The position numbers and the translations under genes were made by a program. Of a stretch of DNA of 64,000 bases, positions 42,621-53,080 are shown piece by piece (the stretch's first letter is position 1; the number at the start of each line of letters is the position of its first letter). Origin of the DNA: Eustoma russellianum (taxonomy: Eukaryota > Streptophyta > Magnoliopsida > Gentianales > Gentianaceae); NCBI GenBank assembly GCA_036186865.1, contig AP025062.1:13206940-13270939 (forward strand). The letters run 5' to 3'. The notes under the pieces were generated by a model that saw nothing but the letters and a program-made list of their open reading frames with translations, had not been told where the DNA came from and ran no database searches.

Positions 42621-43154
42621 CGGTAACCCAACCTTGTTGACTGGAGATCCCAGAATCTAGGTTCAATGGGAAAACTAAGTTATAAGGATTCAGTTAGCAC
42701 TTACTCATTCCGTTAAATAAAAGTGCTGTCTGCAGAGAAATGAGGGTAAGCTGATGCTTTTAATGATGTCCTATATCTTGATAAATCAAGTGGGGTATGG
42801 CAGAATACTCTTGATAGGAATCACCTATGTAAGTGTGAAGTGGGGCCGCTTCTATGAGAATTCTGAGAGGCAAGAATTCTCTAATACACTTTCTGAAACC
42901 AGGTTGTTCATGGCCAAAATGAACACAACCATGAGAACCAAAAAGGGGTGTCAAAGGAAATGTTGTGTGAGTATCATTGTCTAGGTTCACAATAAAGGCT
43001 GATAGTTCAAGACATCAGGTCACTAACCAGCTGAGTGGATCCGATGGTATATCACTAAGAAAGGTTCAAAGCCAGAAGCTACCTCTTCTGATGCAACATA
43101 TCCTTGTCTGATTTCTCGATAGAGTCTGCATCTGCATCTGCATTAATTTTCATT
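42621..43154 (+). other. Conserved 3' non-coding region of copia C
   Basis: This holds the same conserved sequence as copia A (3794-4327, reverse orientation), beginning CGGTAACCCAACCTTGTTGA right after the stop codon. It includes a CAGAATCT...GGTTCAATGGG segment kept even in decayed copia B. Antisense open frames of about 75 codons here are not supported as genes. Confidence 0.7.
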
Positions 43155-43166
43155 CATGTGGGGGAT
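43155..43166 (+). promoter_or_regulatory. Polypurine tract of copia C
   Basis: CATGTGGGGGAT immediately precedes TGTTGG of the 3' LTR. The same tract precedes the 3' LTRs of copia A and B. Confidence 0.9.
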
Positions 43167-44455
43167 TGTTGGAGAAAATGAGGTAAGTTGGAAAATTATG
43201 GGAAGTGGGTTTGTCAAAAGTTGACAACCACCATACTTTGAGCTTAATTATGATTAGTGTTCGTTAATCAAAAACGAAAATTAATAATTTCTAAATTATC
43301 TACGTGACAAGTAGATGACTTTAGGCTTTTGAATCACTCGATTCCGATACCGGGTGAATGAGAAATTAATGCTCAAAGTTGGAGTAAAATTGGAAGGAAA
43401 ATGAAAAAGTGGTGATGTGGCCTCATGAGGAGTGAACACATCACCCTTTAAGTGGAATACCACATTGGTCACTTGGGATGAAAGAGCCACCATATAAGTT
43501 ACAAGTTGGAGCTTTCTAAAATGTGCCCTTGGGCATGAGAAGTTTTCTGACGGAGTCAGGACGCAGCTCAGGCAAGGTTCACCACACACGCGCGCGCCGC
43601 CGCCCGCCCGCCCGTCCGGCTCGGCTCGGCTCGGGCTCGTGGCTCGTGGCTCGTGGCTCGCCCGCCCGGTTCTTATCTTTTTGGAGAAATTTTCTTTTAT
43701 TTTTCCAGAAAAATAAATTAAGTGATACAACGGTTGAAATTTTTTGATCATAACCGTTGCAAGATCTAACGGTTGTGGATCGTTGTCTACGCGGATCATG
43801 ATCCAACGGCTGAGATCGTATCTGCCAACGGTTTATGATCTAACGGTCTATGATCTACGGTTTATCAACGGTTACGATAAACCGCTACGGTTTTTGGATA
43901 AACCGCTACGGTTTTCTGATAAACCGCTACGGTTTTCTGATAAACCGCTACGGTTTATCATCCAACGTCCAAGATCGAAAACCGTCAGATCCGACGGTCC
44001 ACGTTTAAAACCGTCGATCTAACGGTTGTGGATGAAAACCGTTTGATCCGACGGCTGCGGTTTAATCTGGAGATTAACCGCCATTTCCTTCCCGCCTATA
44101 AAACGCCTCCTTCTCCAGCCTTTCTACACACAGACTGCTCTCTGCGTTTTTTCACTGTTGTTCTCTCCTGCTATTTTCGTTTTTTGCATACTGTTGTTGC
44201 GTTGTTGTTCCAGTCCAGTTCGTCGAGAAATCAGAGCATTCCACAGGTTCGTCGAGTTCTTTACGTAGCTGTGCCGCTTCGTATGAACAGTTGCCCGTTG
44301 TATCCTGGGAGACGTTTGCTGTTTTCGGTTGGGCACTTTGTACCGGAGCAAATCGTCTTAAGGACAGAGTCCTTAGACTCGCCTCGGTTCTGCTTGCATT
44401 TCGTTAATTTACACAATCGCACACTGTACACTGCAGTTGATTACAGTATCCAACA
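43167..44455 (+). repeat. 3' LTR of copia C, 1289 bp
   Basis: An uninterrupted copy that shows the empty CACTA-1 target at about 43202-43220. It differs from the 5' LTR only in the length of the GC-rich simple tract near 43588-43670. TATAAAA lies at 44097-44103. It is followed by the duplication CGCCC at 44456-44460. Confidence 0.97.
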
Positions 44456-44460
44456 CGCCC

Positions 44461-46047
44461 AACACATGCCTATTATACTACAGACAAAAACAACCTAATC
44501 TACTCTTTGGAGTCCTCGAGATCAGCCCCATTTCTGAATTTCTGAAGCCGCTCATCAAATTCCACCTCCATAGCAGAGTTGCATAAGTTAGCAATTCGGG
44601 GATCATCTCTACTCAACTGCGTGTCCACCTCCAAGCAGACATCGAGCGCTCTTGTTTTTTCGATCTCCAAAACAGAGCTCGGTATCACAAACATGTTCTC
44701 CAGGAAGAACTTTCATTGCCTGCATTCCGCCACTGCACTCGCCCTGTTATCAGCCAGCTGTTGCTTAAAAGGGTTAACCAGTTTCTGATGAGCTTCGTGC
44801 GATTGGACCACTTGCTATTCCAAATTAGCCCTCTTATTCCATTCGCCAGCTAGTTCCCTCTGGAAAGACTCCACTAAGTTTGGGTATGCGTTGAGGATAA
44901 CTCTAAATCTGCAACTCTCTTTTGCAATTCGTACACACGAGAATTGGAGGTTGCTAGCCAAGTATCGACCTCCCCCTTTCCTCTTCGGAGCGAGGAGTTC
45001 TCAAGCCGAAGGGATTCGATCTCCTTGGCCATCCCCTCAGCGTGTCGGTTCAATTCTAGGCACCGCTAGTTCTCGGTGCTCGCCCACCTCCTCAGGTCGT
45101 CTTTCTTCGCCATAAAGTCCAGTTACTGGGCCCTGAACTGCATAGACAAATAGATTCAAGTTAGACAACTCGGACTATTCGACCCAAACAACGTAATACA
45201 TGAACCATAAAGAATGATCACCAAGGCCTTGTTGCGCTCTTATACACTTAGTTAGCATATCATATCCCAGTCTGTGGATTTAGCCTGGTCTGTGGATTTA
45301 GCCTGTGACGATCAGCAAGAAAGACTGAGGCTCATTTAGCCGCCGAGTCAGAGGCCCCGTCGTCCTATGCATATGGGGAGAAGAAGCTCCCGCTGCTGTT
45401 GTGGAAGGGCCTTCGTCCCTGTGCCTCTTCCTTCACCGTAGCACTGGCTCCTCTACAGCCCCTACAACAAGCTCCCAATCAGTGGATGCCCGGGCCAGAG
45501 GATATGGCCGGGCAGAGGACGTCTCTAGCGCCCTTGAGGTCAGTTGCAGCTCTCTAGGGTCCAACTCATCAGACGATACTAGCACAGCCTCCTCCTGCCG
45601 CCCTGCTGGGCTCGATGTCAACTAACCCGACTCCCAGATGACCACTCCCCCTCGCCTTTTCGCTACTAGGACTGCCTTCTCGGCTGCAGAAGTTTCCACA
45701 ATAGGCTGTTTACCCTACCTCCTTGCACGCCTCCCTACTACAGCCTCAGCCATCTGAGCAGCAGTCTCATAGGCCCTCGACGCCATTGCTCATGCAAAAT
45801 CAGAAAAAACGACACTATACCCCAACATACCAAAACAATAGACCTCAAAATCTACGAGTGAAATACACTTAACCTTAACGACTTTTAAACATTCTTCACT
45901 GAGCACCCGAAAACCTAGACCTGCTGCAGAGTGATCCAGGTCAGCAGTCTTCCGGATTGATTCGTCCACCTTGTGCCAATTGATAACTGCAGATAGATTC
46001 TGCAATCTCAACACTTCTTAACAAAACTCCTAGCTCAGTCTCAGGTT
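44461..46047 (-). pseudogene. Plant 'gypsy-type transposon' gene remnant, C-terminal half
   Basis: Short open stretches on the minus strand (for example 44694-44500 and 45621-45433) encode charged, heptad-rich segments such as MEVEFDERLQKF and AEGMAKEIESLRLENSSL, and serine/acidic linkers. They look like the coiled-coil C-terminal half of plant proteins annotated as putative gypsy-type transposon or plant mobile-domain proteins. The frame is broken many times. It was continuous with 52258-53080 before copia B inserted at TTACC, and its 3' flank continued to 26160 before copia C inserted. Family assignment is tentative. Confidence 0.45.
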
Positions 46048-46052
46048 TTACC

Positions 46053-46789
46053 TGTTGGAGAAATTGAAATGGGTGAATGAGAAATTAATTCTCAAAGTGG
46101 ATGAAAAACGCGGTTGCACGGTTACGTTTGATAAGGCGTTCGGCTATGGTTTAAATCGAACGGTTGTTTAAATCTGATTCAAACGGTATCCTTCGATACA
46201 ATATAAGATCAATCTGGTTTGATCTAACGGTGGCAGGGAAGACAGCTTTAATCTAACAGCCAAGATTTAAACTGTCCTAACCACCCCAACCGAATGTGGT
46301 TTCCATCTAACGCTCCAGGTTTAAACCTGCGGATTAATCTTCGATCTAAAGGCTGATATTAAACCTTCCTAATCCAGATAGGAGGTTTTCATCTAACGGC
46401 CTAAATCAAACTACGGTTTTGATCCAACGGTCACGGTACCTTGTTCTCCAACCGACTCCCCTATATGAACAGGGCAAAGGGTGCATTCTAAACACAATTT
46501 CTAGCATTTGTAGCATACTACTCTCATAGCATTCGAGTCTTGCATACCGTCCAAGAGAAGTCAGGACACTCTAAAGTTCGAAGGAGTTCAAGGTCAGCAG
46601 TGCCGCTCAACTGAACAGGTACCCGTTGTATCCTGGGAGACGGTTGCTCACGCCGGTCGGGCACAGTATACCAGAGCAATACGTCTTAAGGACAGGGTCC
46701 TCGACTCGCCCCGGGTTTGGTTTATTTTATCATTTCATACGCACACACTAAACGACTGCGTCTTAGTACAGGAGTGATTGTCTCCAACA
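46053..46789 (+). repeat. 5' LTR of copia B
   Basis: Starts TGTTGGAGAAATTG and ends TCTCCAACA. TATATGAA at 46462 is a decayed TATA box; the 3' LTR keeps TATATAAA at 51923. The self-priming motif AATACGTCTTAAG lies at 46678-46690, followed by an AGGAC-AGG-GTCCT hairpin. Confidence 0.95.
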
Positions 46790-46804
46790 ATCTTAAGACG
46801 TATT
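46790..46804 (+). promoter_or_regulatory. Putative self-priming primer-binding site, copia B
   Basis: The bases after the LTR read ATCTTAAGACGTATT. CTTAAGACGTATT (46792-46804) is the exact reverse complement of AATACGTCTTAAG in the LTR (46678-46690), 13 pairs. Compared with copia A and C, both partners carry the matching change: GTATT with AATAC here, GATTT with AAATC there. Confidence 0.6.
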
Positions 46805-46937
46805 ATTGTTCAATTACTTCTGTACCGTTTTTTTATTTTACGCAAACCAGTACTCATACTGATTTGCAGTCTGCTTCTACTCATTTCTTAAATCTGGTTC
46901 TGTTCTGATCTGTACGTTTTGATCGAACTGAACAGGA

Positions 46938-49900
46938 ATGGAGAACGAAAGCTCGAACTCTGTTCAAGGCTTTAATGGTGCTCACTCCGTGTCCGCACCT
47001 GAAGGGGCGAACAATGTTGCTGCTGGAGCTCCGTTCAGTACGTTTCCGCTGGCACCAACTAGAGGGCCTCAGATGAATCCGGCTGCCACTACTGCTCATG
47101 TGGAGAAGCCGGAAAAATTTGCTGGAAGCTTCTTCAGGAGGTGGCAGCTAAAGATGTTGTTCTACCTCACGGCACTGGGTTTGGCCAGAATGCTGAGCGA
47201 AGATCTACCCGTGGTTGAGCCTGTGGAGGATCAACAACAGAATATGCAGAACGCCTTGGGTGCTGAGGCCTGGGCGTATACAAATTTTTGCTGTTTAAAT
47301 TTGATTCTGGGTTGCCTAGATAACACTATCTATGGCGTATTTTGTACTTATAAAACTGCAAAAGCGTTGTGGTCAGCTTTAGATAAAAAGTATCGCACAG
47401 AAGATGCTGGCACGAAAAAGTTGATAGTTGGGAAATTTCTTGACTATAAAATGTTAGATTCCAAAACTGTAATTTCGCAGGTTAAAGAAATACAGATGTT
47501 GGTTTCTAAAATGGAAGAGGAGGGCATGACGCTCAGTGAGTCTTTCCAGGTCGCGGCTGTGATTGAGAAGCTGCCTCCTTCATGGAGGGGATTTAAGAGC
47601 TATCTCAAACACAAGTGAAAGGAAATGAAAATGGAGGATTTGATTGTCCGTCTTCGTATTGAGGAGGACAATCGTCATGCCGAAAGGAAGCCGTCCACAT
47701 CGTCTGGTCAACCCAAGGCTCATGTTGCTGAGGCGAAGAATAAAAAGAAAAATAACACTTTGGGCGTGAACATCAAGGGCAAGGAAATTGCAAAGAAGTT
47801 CACAGGTAAGCGTTATAATTGTGGAAAACCAGGGCATCGAAGCAGTGAATGTCGAAAGCCCAAAAAGACTCAGAATCAAAATAAAGCGAAAGCAAATCTG
47901 GTCGACGCAATGGATGACTTGAACCTTTGCGCAGTGGTGACCGAGTGTAATGCAGTGGGAAACCCGCGTGAATGGTGGGTGGACACAGGTGCCACTCGAC
48001 ATGTTTGTGCGAATAGGGCTATGTTCAGAGAATATGTACCCACGACAAACAACGAGCAACTCTTTATGGGAAAATCCAACAGCTCAAAAATCAAAGGATC
48101 GGGCAAGGTGATCCTGAAATTGACTTCTGGAAGGGAGTTGACTCTGCAAAATGTGCTGTATGTTCCTGACATAAGGAAAAATATGGTTTCTGGCGCGCTG
48201 CTAGTCGCTCATGGATTCAAGCTTGTTTTTGAGGCAAACAAATTTACACTTTCTAGGAATGGGGTGTATTTGGGAAAGGGGTATCTTTCTGATAACATGT
48301 TCAAGTTAAATGTTATGACAATTGTACCCAAGAAAGTTACGCCCGTTGAGGCTAATAAAATTGTTTCCTCTTCTGCTTACATGCTTGAGTCTTCTTGTTT
48401 ATGACATTTTCGTTTGGGACATGTTAATTACAAGTCAATACAACGAATGATTAATCTTGAATTATTGCCCAAACTGGACTTTAATAATAAAGAGAAATGC
48501 CAAGTGTCTTGAAGCAAAATTGACAAAAACACCATTTCCTTCAACACAACGAAACACTGAATCATTGGATTTAATTCATACAAATTTGTGTGATTTAAAG
48601 TTTGTGCAAACAAGAGGGGGTAAAAAGTACTTTGTAACTTTTATCGACGATTGCACACGATACTGTATGTATATTTGCTAAGTAGCAAAGATGAGGCCAT
48701 TGATGCTTTCAAATATTATAAAAATGAAATTGAGAATCAACTTAGCAAACGAATTAAAGTAATTCGAAGTGATAGAGGTGGAGAGTATGACGCATCGTTT
48801 AATGAATTTTATTCCGAACAATTATTCAACAAACGACTGCACCATATTCACCTCAATCGAATGGTATTGCTGAACGCAAAAACCGTACTCTAAAGGAGAT
48901 GATGAATGCTATGTTGATAAGTTCGGATTTACCTCAGAACTTGTGGGGGGAAGCATTTCTCTCCGCCAACGTCATTTTAAATAGGATTTCGTCCAAGAAG
49001 ACGGATAAAACCCCATATGAACTTTAGAAAGGCTATAAGCCTAGTTATAAATAAGTGAAAGTGTGGGGATGTCTGGCGAAGGTTGCAGTACCTAAACCAA
49101 GACAAGTGAGAATCGGGCCTAAGACAATTGATTGCATATTTATTGGCTATGCAACAAACAGTAGTGCATATCGTTTCTTAGTGCACAAATCGGACATTCC
49201 CGAGATACGTGAAAATGTTGTCATGGAATCGAGGAATGCAGTGTTCTTTGAAAATGTCTTTCCAAAGAAAGACAAAGACAATCAAGAAGCAAGCACAAGT
49301 AAGCGAGTGCGTGAGACGACTCCTCAAGAGACTGAGGAACCTCGTCAAAGCAAACGAGCCAAAATACCGACGTCTTTTGGACCAGATTTTCTAACCTACA
49401 TGGTAGAAAACGAGCCGAGATCTTTCTCTGAGGAAATGACAACTCCAGAAGCTCCTTTCTGGAAAGAAGCAGTGAATAGTGAGATAGATTCCATTCTTCA
49501 AAATCACACTGGGGAGCTGGTAGATCTTCCTCCAGGAAGTAAATCACTCGGATGCAAGTGGATTTTCAGGAAAAAACTGAAAGAAGATGGATCTATTGAC
49601 AAGTACAAGTCCAGGTTAGTAGCCAAGGGCTACAGACAGAAAGAAGGCTTTGACTTCTTTGACACCTACTCACCAGTTACTAGGATCACTTCCATAAGGA
49701 TGCTAGTGGCTATTGCTGCAGTCTATGATTTAGAAATCCATTAAATGGATGTGAAGACTGCCTTTCTTAATGGTGAGTTAGAGGAAGAAATTTATATGGA
49801 ACAACTTGAGGGGTTCGTCGTTCCAGGACAAGAAAGGAAAGTATGTAGACTTGTTAAGTCGTTGTACGGACTTAAACAAGCACCTAAACAATGGCACTTA

Positions 49901-50965
49901 AAGTTTGATCAGGTAATGATGTCAAACGACTTCAGAATCAATGAGTGCGACAAGTGTGTGTACATCAAGAGCACACCGAATGCCTATGTAATAGTGTGTC
50001 TCTATGCAGACGACATGCTTATCATGGGCAGTACTCGTGACATCATCTTGAGTACAAAGAAGATGTTAACACGAAATTTTGATATGAAGGACATGGGGGT
50101 TGCCAGTGTTATTCTAGGAATTAAAATTTCTCGAGTAGCTGATGGTCTTGTTATGTCGCAAACTCACTATATTGAGTCTGTTCTCAGAAGGTTCAATATG
50201 TTTGAAACAAAACCGATTAAGACCCCACTTGACTTAAGTATACACTTAAGGAAAAATCGAGGCGAACCTGTAGCTCAGTTAAAATACTCTCAGGTGATCA
50301 GGAGTCTGACGTACGTAACGAATTGTACAAGACCAGACTTAGCTTGTTCAGTAAACAAATTGAGCAGGTTCACCAGTAATCCAAGTGATGATCATTGGAA
50401 AGCTCTTAATAGAGTGATGAGGTATCTGAAATACACAATGGATCTTGGATTACATTACACGAGATATCCAGCAGTATTAGAAGGATATTGCGATGCAAAT
50501 TAGATATCAGACAGTAAGGACTCGAAGTCCACCAGTGGATACTTGTTCACTGTTGGTGGTGCTGCTGTGTCGTGGAAATCCACGAAACAAACGTGCATAG
50601 CTCGGTCTACTATGGAGGCTGAGTTCATAGCGCTGGATAAAGCTGGGGAAGAGGCTGAGTGGCTTCGGAATTTCCTAGCAGATATTCCATGCTGGCCTAA
50701 ACCAATCGCTCCTATTAGCATACACTGTGATAGTCAGTCAGCTATAGGATGTGCTCAAAGAAGCATTTACAATGGTAAGTCACGACACATACGTCGGAGA
50801 CATAACACCATTAAACAGTTGATCTCTAATGGCGTGATTTCCATTGATTATGTAAAATCAATGGAGAATCTTGTGGATCCGCTTACAAAAGGCTTGCCTA
50901 GAGATCAGATGTCAAGATTGACAAACGGAATGGGACTAAAGCCTATAATGCAAGAATCTTTGTAA
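46938..50965 (+). pseudogene. Copia B gag-pol, multiply disrupted
   Basis: This is homologous to copia A and C gag-pol from MENESSNS to the C-terminus. Visible lesions: TGA at 47616 (from an Arg CGA), TGA at 48402 (from the Trp of LWHLRLGH), a small deletion near 48510 in the CQVCVEAK region, a 1-base deletion near 48665, a 4-base deletion near 48828, a TAG near 49024 (Trp), a TAA near 49052 (Tyr), a TAA at 49742-49744 (Gln), and a TAG at 50502 (Trp). Most substitutions are C-to-T or G-to-A. The zinc knuckle (CX2C changed to RYNC, losing the first Cys), the protease DTGA and the RT motif (YADDMLIMG, V to A) remain recognisable. It cannot make a polyprotein. Confidence 0.95.
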
Positions 50966-51505
50966 CGGTAACCCAACCTTGTTGACTGGAGATCCCAGAA
51001 TCTTGGTTCAATGGGACAACTAAGTTACGAAGATTCAGTAAGCATTTACTCATTCCGTCACATAAAAGTGCTGTCTGCAGAGAATGTTTAGGGTAAGCTA
51101 AGGCTTTTAATGATGTCCTATATCTTGATGTGTCAAGTGGAATATGGCAGAATACCCTTGATAGGAATCACCTATGTAAGTGTGAAGTGGGGCCGCTTCT
51201 ATGAGAAAGTCTAAGAGGCAAGATTTCTCTAAAACACTTTCTGAAACCAGGTTGTTCATGGCCAAAACGAACACAACCATGAGAACCAAAAGGGTGTTAA
51301 AGAAAATGCTGTGTGAGTATCGTTGTCTAGGTTCACAACAAAGGCTGACTGGTTCAAGACATCAAGTCACTAATTAGCCGAGTGAATCCGATGGTACATC
51401 ACTATGAAAGGTTCAAAGCCAGAAGCTACCTCTTCTGATGCAATATTTTCTTGTCTGACTTCTCGGTAGAGTCTGCATAAACACTTTCATTAATTCCCAT
51501 TCATG
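50966..51505 (+). other. Conserved 3' non-coding region of copia B
   Basis: Closely similar to the corresponding regions of copia A and C, starting CGGTAACCCAACC after the stop. It ends in ATTCATGTGGGGGAT, the polypurine tract (about 51502-51513). Confidence 0.7.
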
Positions 51506-51513
51506 TGGGGGAT

Positions 51514-52252
51514 TGTTGGAGAAATTGAAATGGGTGAATGAGAAATTAATTCTCAAAGTGGATGGAAAACGCGGTTGCACGGTTACGTTTGATAAGGCGT
51601 TCGGTTATGGTTTAAATCAAACGGTTGTTTAAATCAGATTCAAACGGTATCCTTCGATATAAGATAAGATCAATCTGGTTTGATCTAACGGTGGCAGGGA
51701 AGGCAGCTTTAATCTAACGGCCGAGATTTAAACAACCCTAACCACCCCAACCGAATGTGGTTTCCATCTAACGCTCCAGGTTTAAACCTGCGGATTAATC
51801 TTCGATCTAAAGGCTGAGATTAAACCTTCCTAATCTAGATAGGAGGTTTTCATCTAACGGCCTAAATCAAACTACGGTTTTGATCCAACGGTCACGGTAC
51901 CTTGTTCTCCAACCGACTCCCCTATATAAACAGGGCAAAGGGTGCATTCTAAACACACAATTTCTAGCATTCGTAGCATACTACTCTCATAGCATTCGAG
52001 TCTTGCATACCGTCCAAGAGAAGTCAGGACACTCTAAAGTTTGAAGGAGTTCAAGGTCAGCAGTGCCGCTCAACTGAACAGGTACCCGTTGTATCCTGGG
52101 AGACGGTTGCTCACGCCGGTTGGGCACAGTATACCGGAGCAATACGTCTTAAAGACAGAGTCCTCGACTCGCCCTGGGTTTGGTTTATTTTATCATTTCA
52201 TACGCACACACTAAACGACTGCGTCTTAGTACAGGAGTGATTGTCTCCAACA
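51514..52252 (+). repeat. 3' LTR of copia B
   Basis: 739 bp, TGTTGG...CCAACA, with TATATAAA at 51923-51930, followed by the duplication TTACC. Confidence 0.95.
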
Positions 52253-52257
52253 TTACC

Positions 52258-53080
52258 TTTGCCAGTCTTCCAGATTTTCGACCAAGGCAAACCTTCCTTT
52301 CTGATATAGAAGTACCGACCTTTCCAATTTTTGGTAAAGGTTGGTATGTTAACATCAAAATTGAACCCCCTGTTTAGGGGTCTGTTTATTGAAATAATAC
52401 CAATTGTCAGAAGCCTTACATATAAAGACGCCTCTGAATTTTGCTCCCCTGTTTGGGGGTCTGTTTATTGAAATAATACCAACAACCCTCAGGAACAAAA
52501 GAAACATACAATTGATTTTAGACCATTGGATTTTATCTAAGGGAGCCTAATCCTACAAAACTCTAAAATCAGTCTAAAGGGCTCATGGATAGGAAGACGG
52601 AACCCAGACCTAAAATATTCTTTATACACTACTTCGTACCTTGCTGAAGGATCATATGCCGTCTGATCAGGAAGTGGCAAAATAAGATCGAGCAGAGTAC
52701 AATGTAGTCTATAGACTGCATGCAAACGTGTGAGGTCTGCTATACTCAATGTACACAAAGACTCTTTTACCTGGGACAACAGGAGAACCCCCTATGGACT
52801 GTGCGAAACTCAGGGAGGATGGATTGATAGCCCAGGGGGCAAAAAAGACCATCGCCAAGGGGGCGATCATGGTTGCCGCCTGCGATTCCAGCGGACTAGT
52901 TGCAACAGTCGACTCACTGGGCCCAATATCCCTGCTGGGCCAGCAATGGAAGCAATATCCCTCCTCAGCCTCCTCAAAGGGCGAGGGTTATCGTCAAGCC
53001 ACCCTCTCCGACGAAGAAGAGGATTCACTCCTCCTCTACGCTGTCGCCGGCGTAGGAAAGGGCTTAGAGACATTTTGAGA
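52258..53080 (-). pseudogene. Plant 'gypsy-type transposon' gene remnant, N-terminal half
   Basis: On the minus strand, 52779-52537 translates to a stretch with YEVVYKEYFRSGFRLPIHEPFRLIL, resembling the Y-x-x-F-x-x-G-x-R-x-P-L-H-P motif of the plant putative gypsy-type transposon domain (PF04195, from memory). Further left, an out-of-frame NWKGRYFYIRKEGLPW resembles the W-K-x-R-F-F-x-V motif of the same domain. Stops and a 37-bp direct duplication (52367-52403 and 52446-52482) disrupt it. It is the N-terminal half of the remnant continued at 44461-46047. Confidence 0.5.

Larger units (their letters stand above)
26166..44455 (+). mobile_element. Copia element C, intact, with nested CACTA-1
   Basis: A complete Ty1/copia element on the plus strand. 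The 5' LTR (26166-26211 plus 37250-38516) is interrupted by CACTA-1; the 3' LTR is 43167-44455. The target-site duplication CGCCC is perfect at 26161-26165 and 44456-44460. Outside a variable GC-rich simple tract (37627-37730 versus 43588-43670) I see no substitution between the two LTRs, so insertion was very recent. The gag-pol frame is fully open. Confidence 0.97.
46053..52252 (+). mobile_element. Copia element B, complete but decayed
   Basis: Ty1/copia element on the plus strand with LTRs 46053-46789 (737 bp) and 51514-52252 (739 bp). The duplication TTACC at 46048-46052 and 52253-52257 is perfect. By eye the LTRs differ at about 3% of sites, so it is older than A and C. The gag-pol gene carries many stops and frameshifts. 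Its LTRs belong to the same lineage as the solo LTR at 9726 but lack about 600 bp of U3. Confidence 0.96.

Noticed and set aside
42754..42990. Antisense 75-codon frame in the 3' non-coding region, conserved in A, B and C
   Set aside because: In copy B the frame is cut shorter and altered. There is no promoter or codon evidence; nucleotide conservation of the region suffices to explain it.
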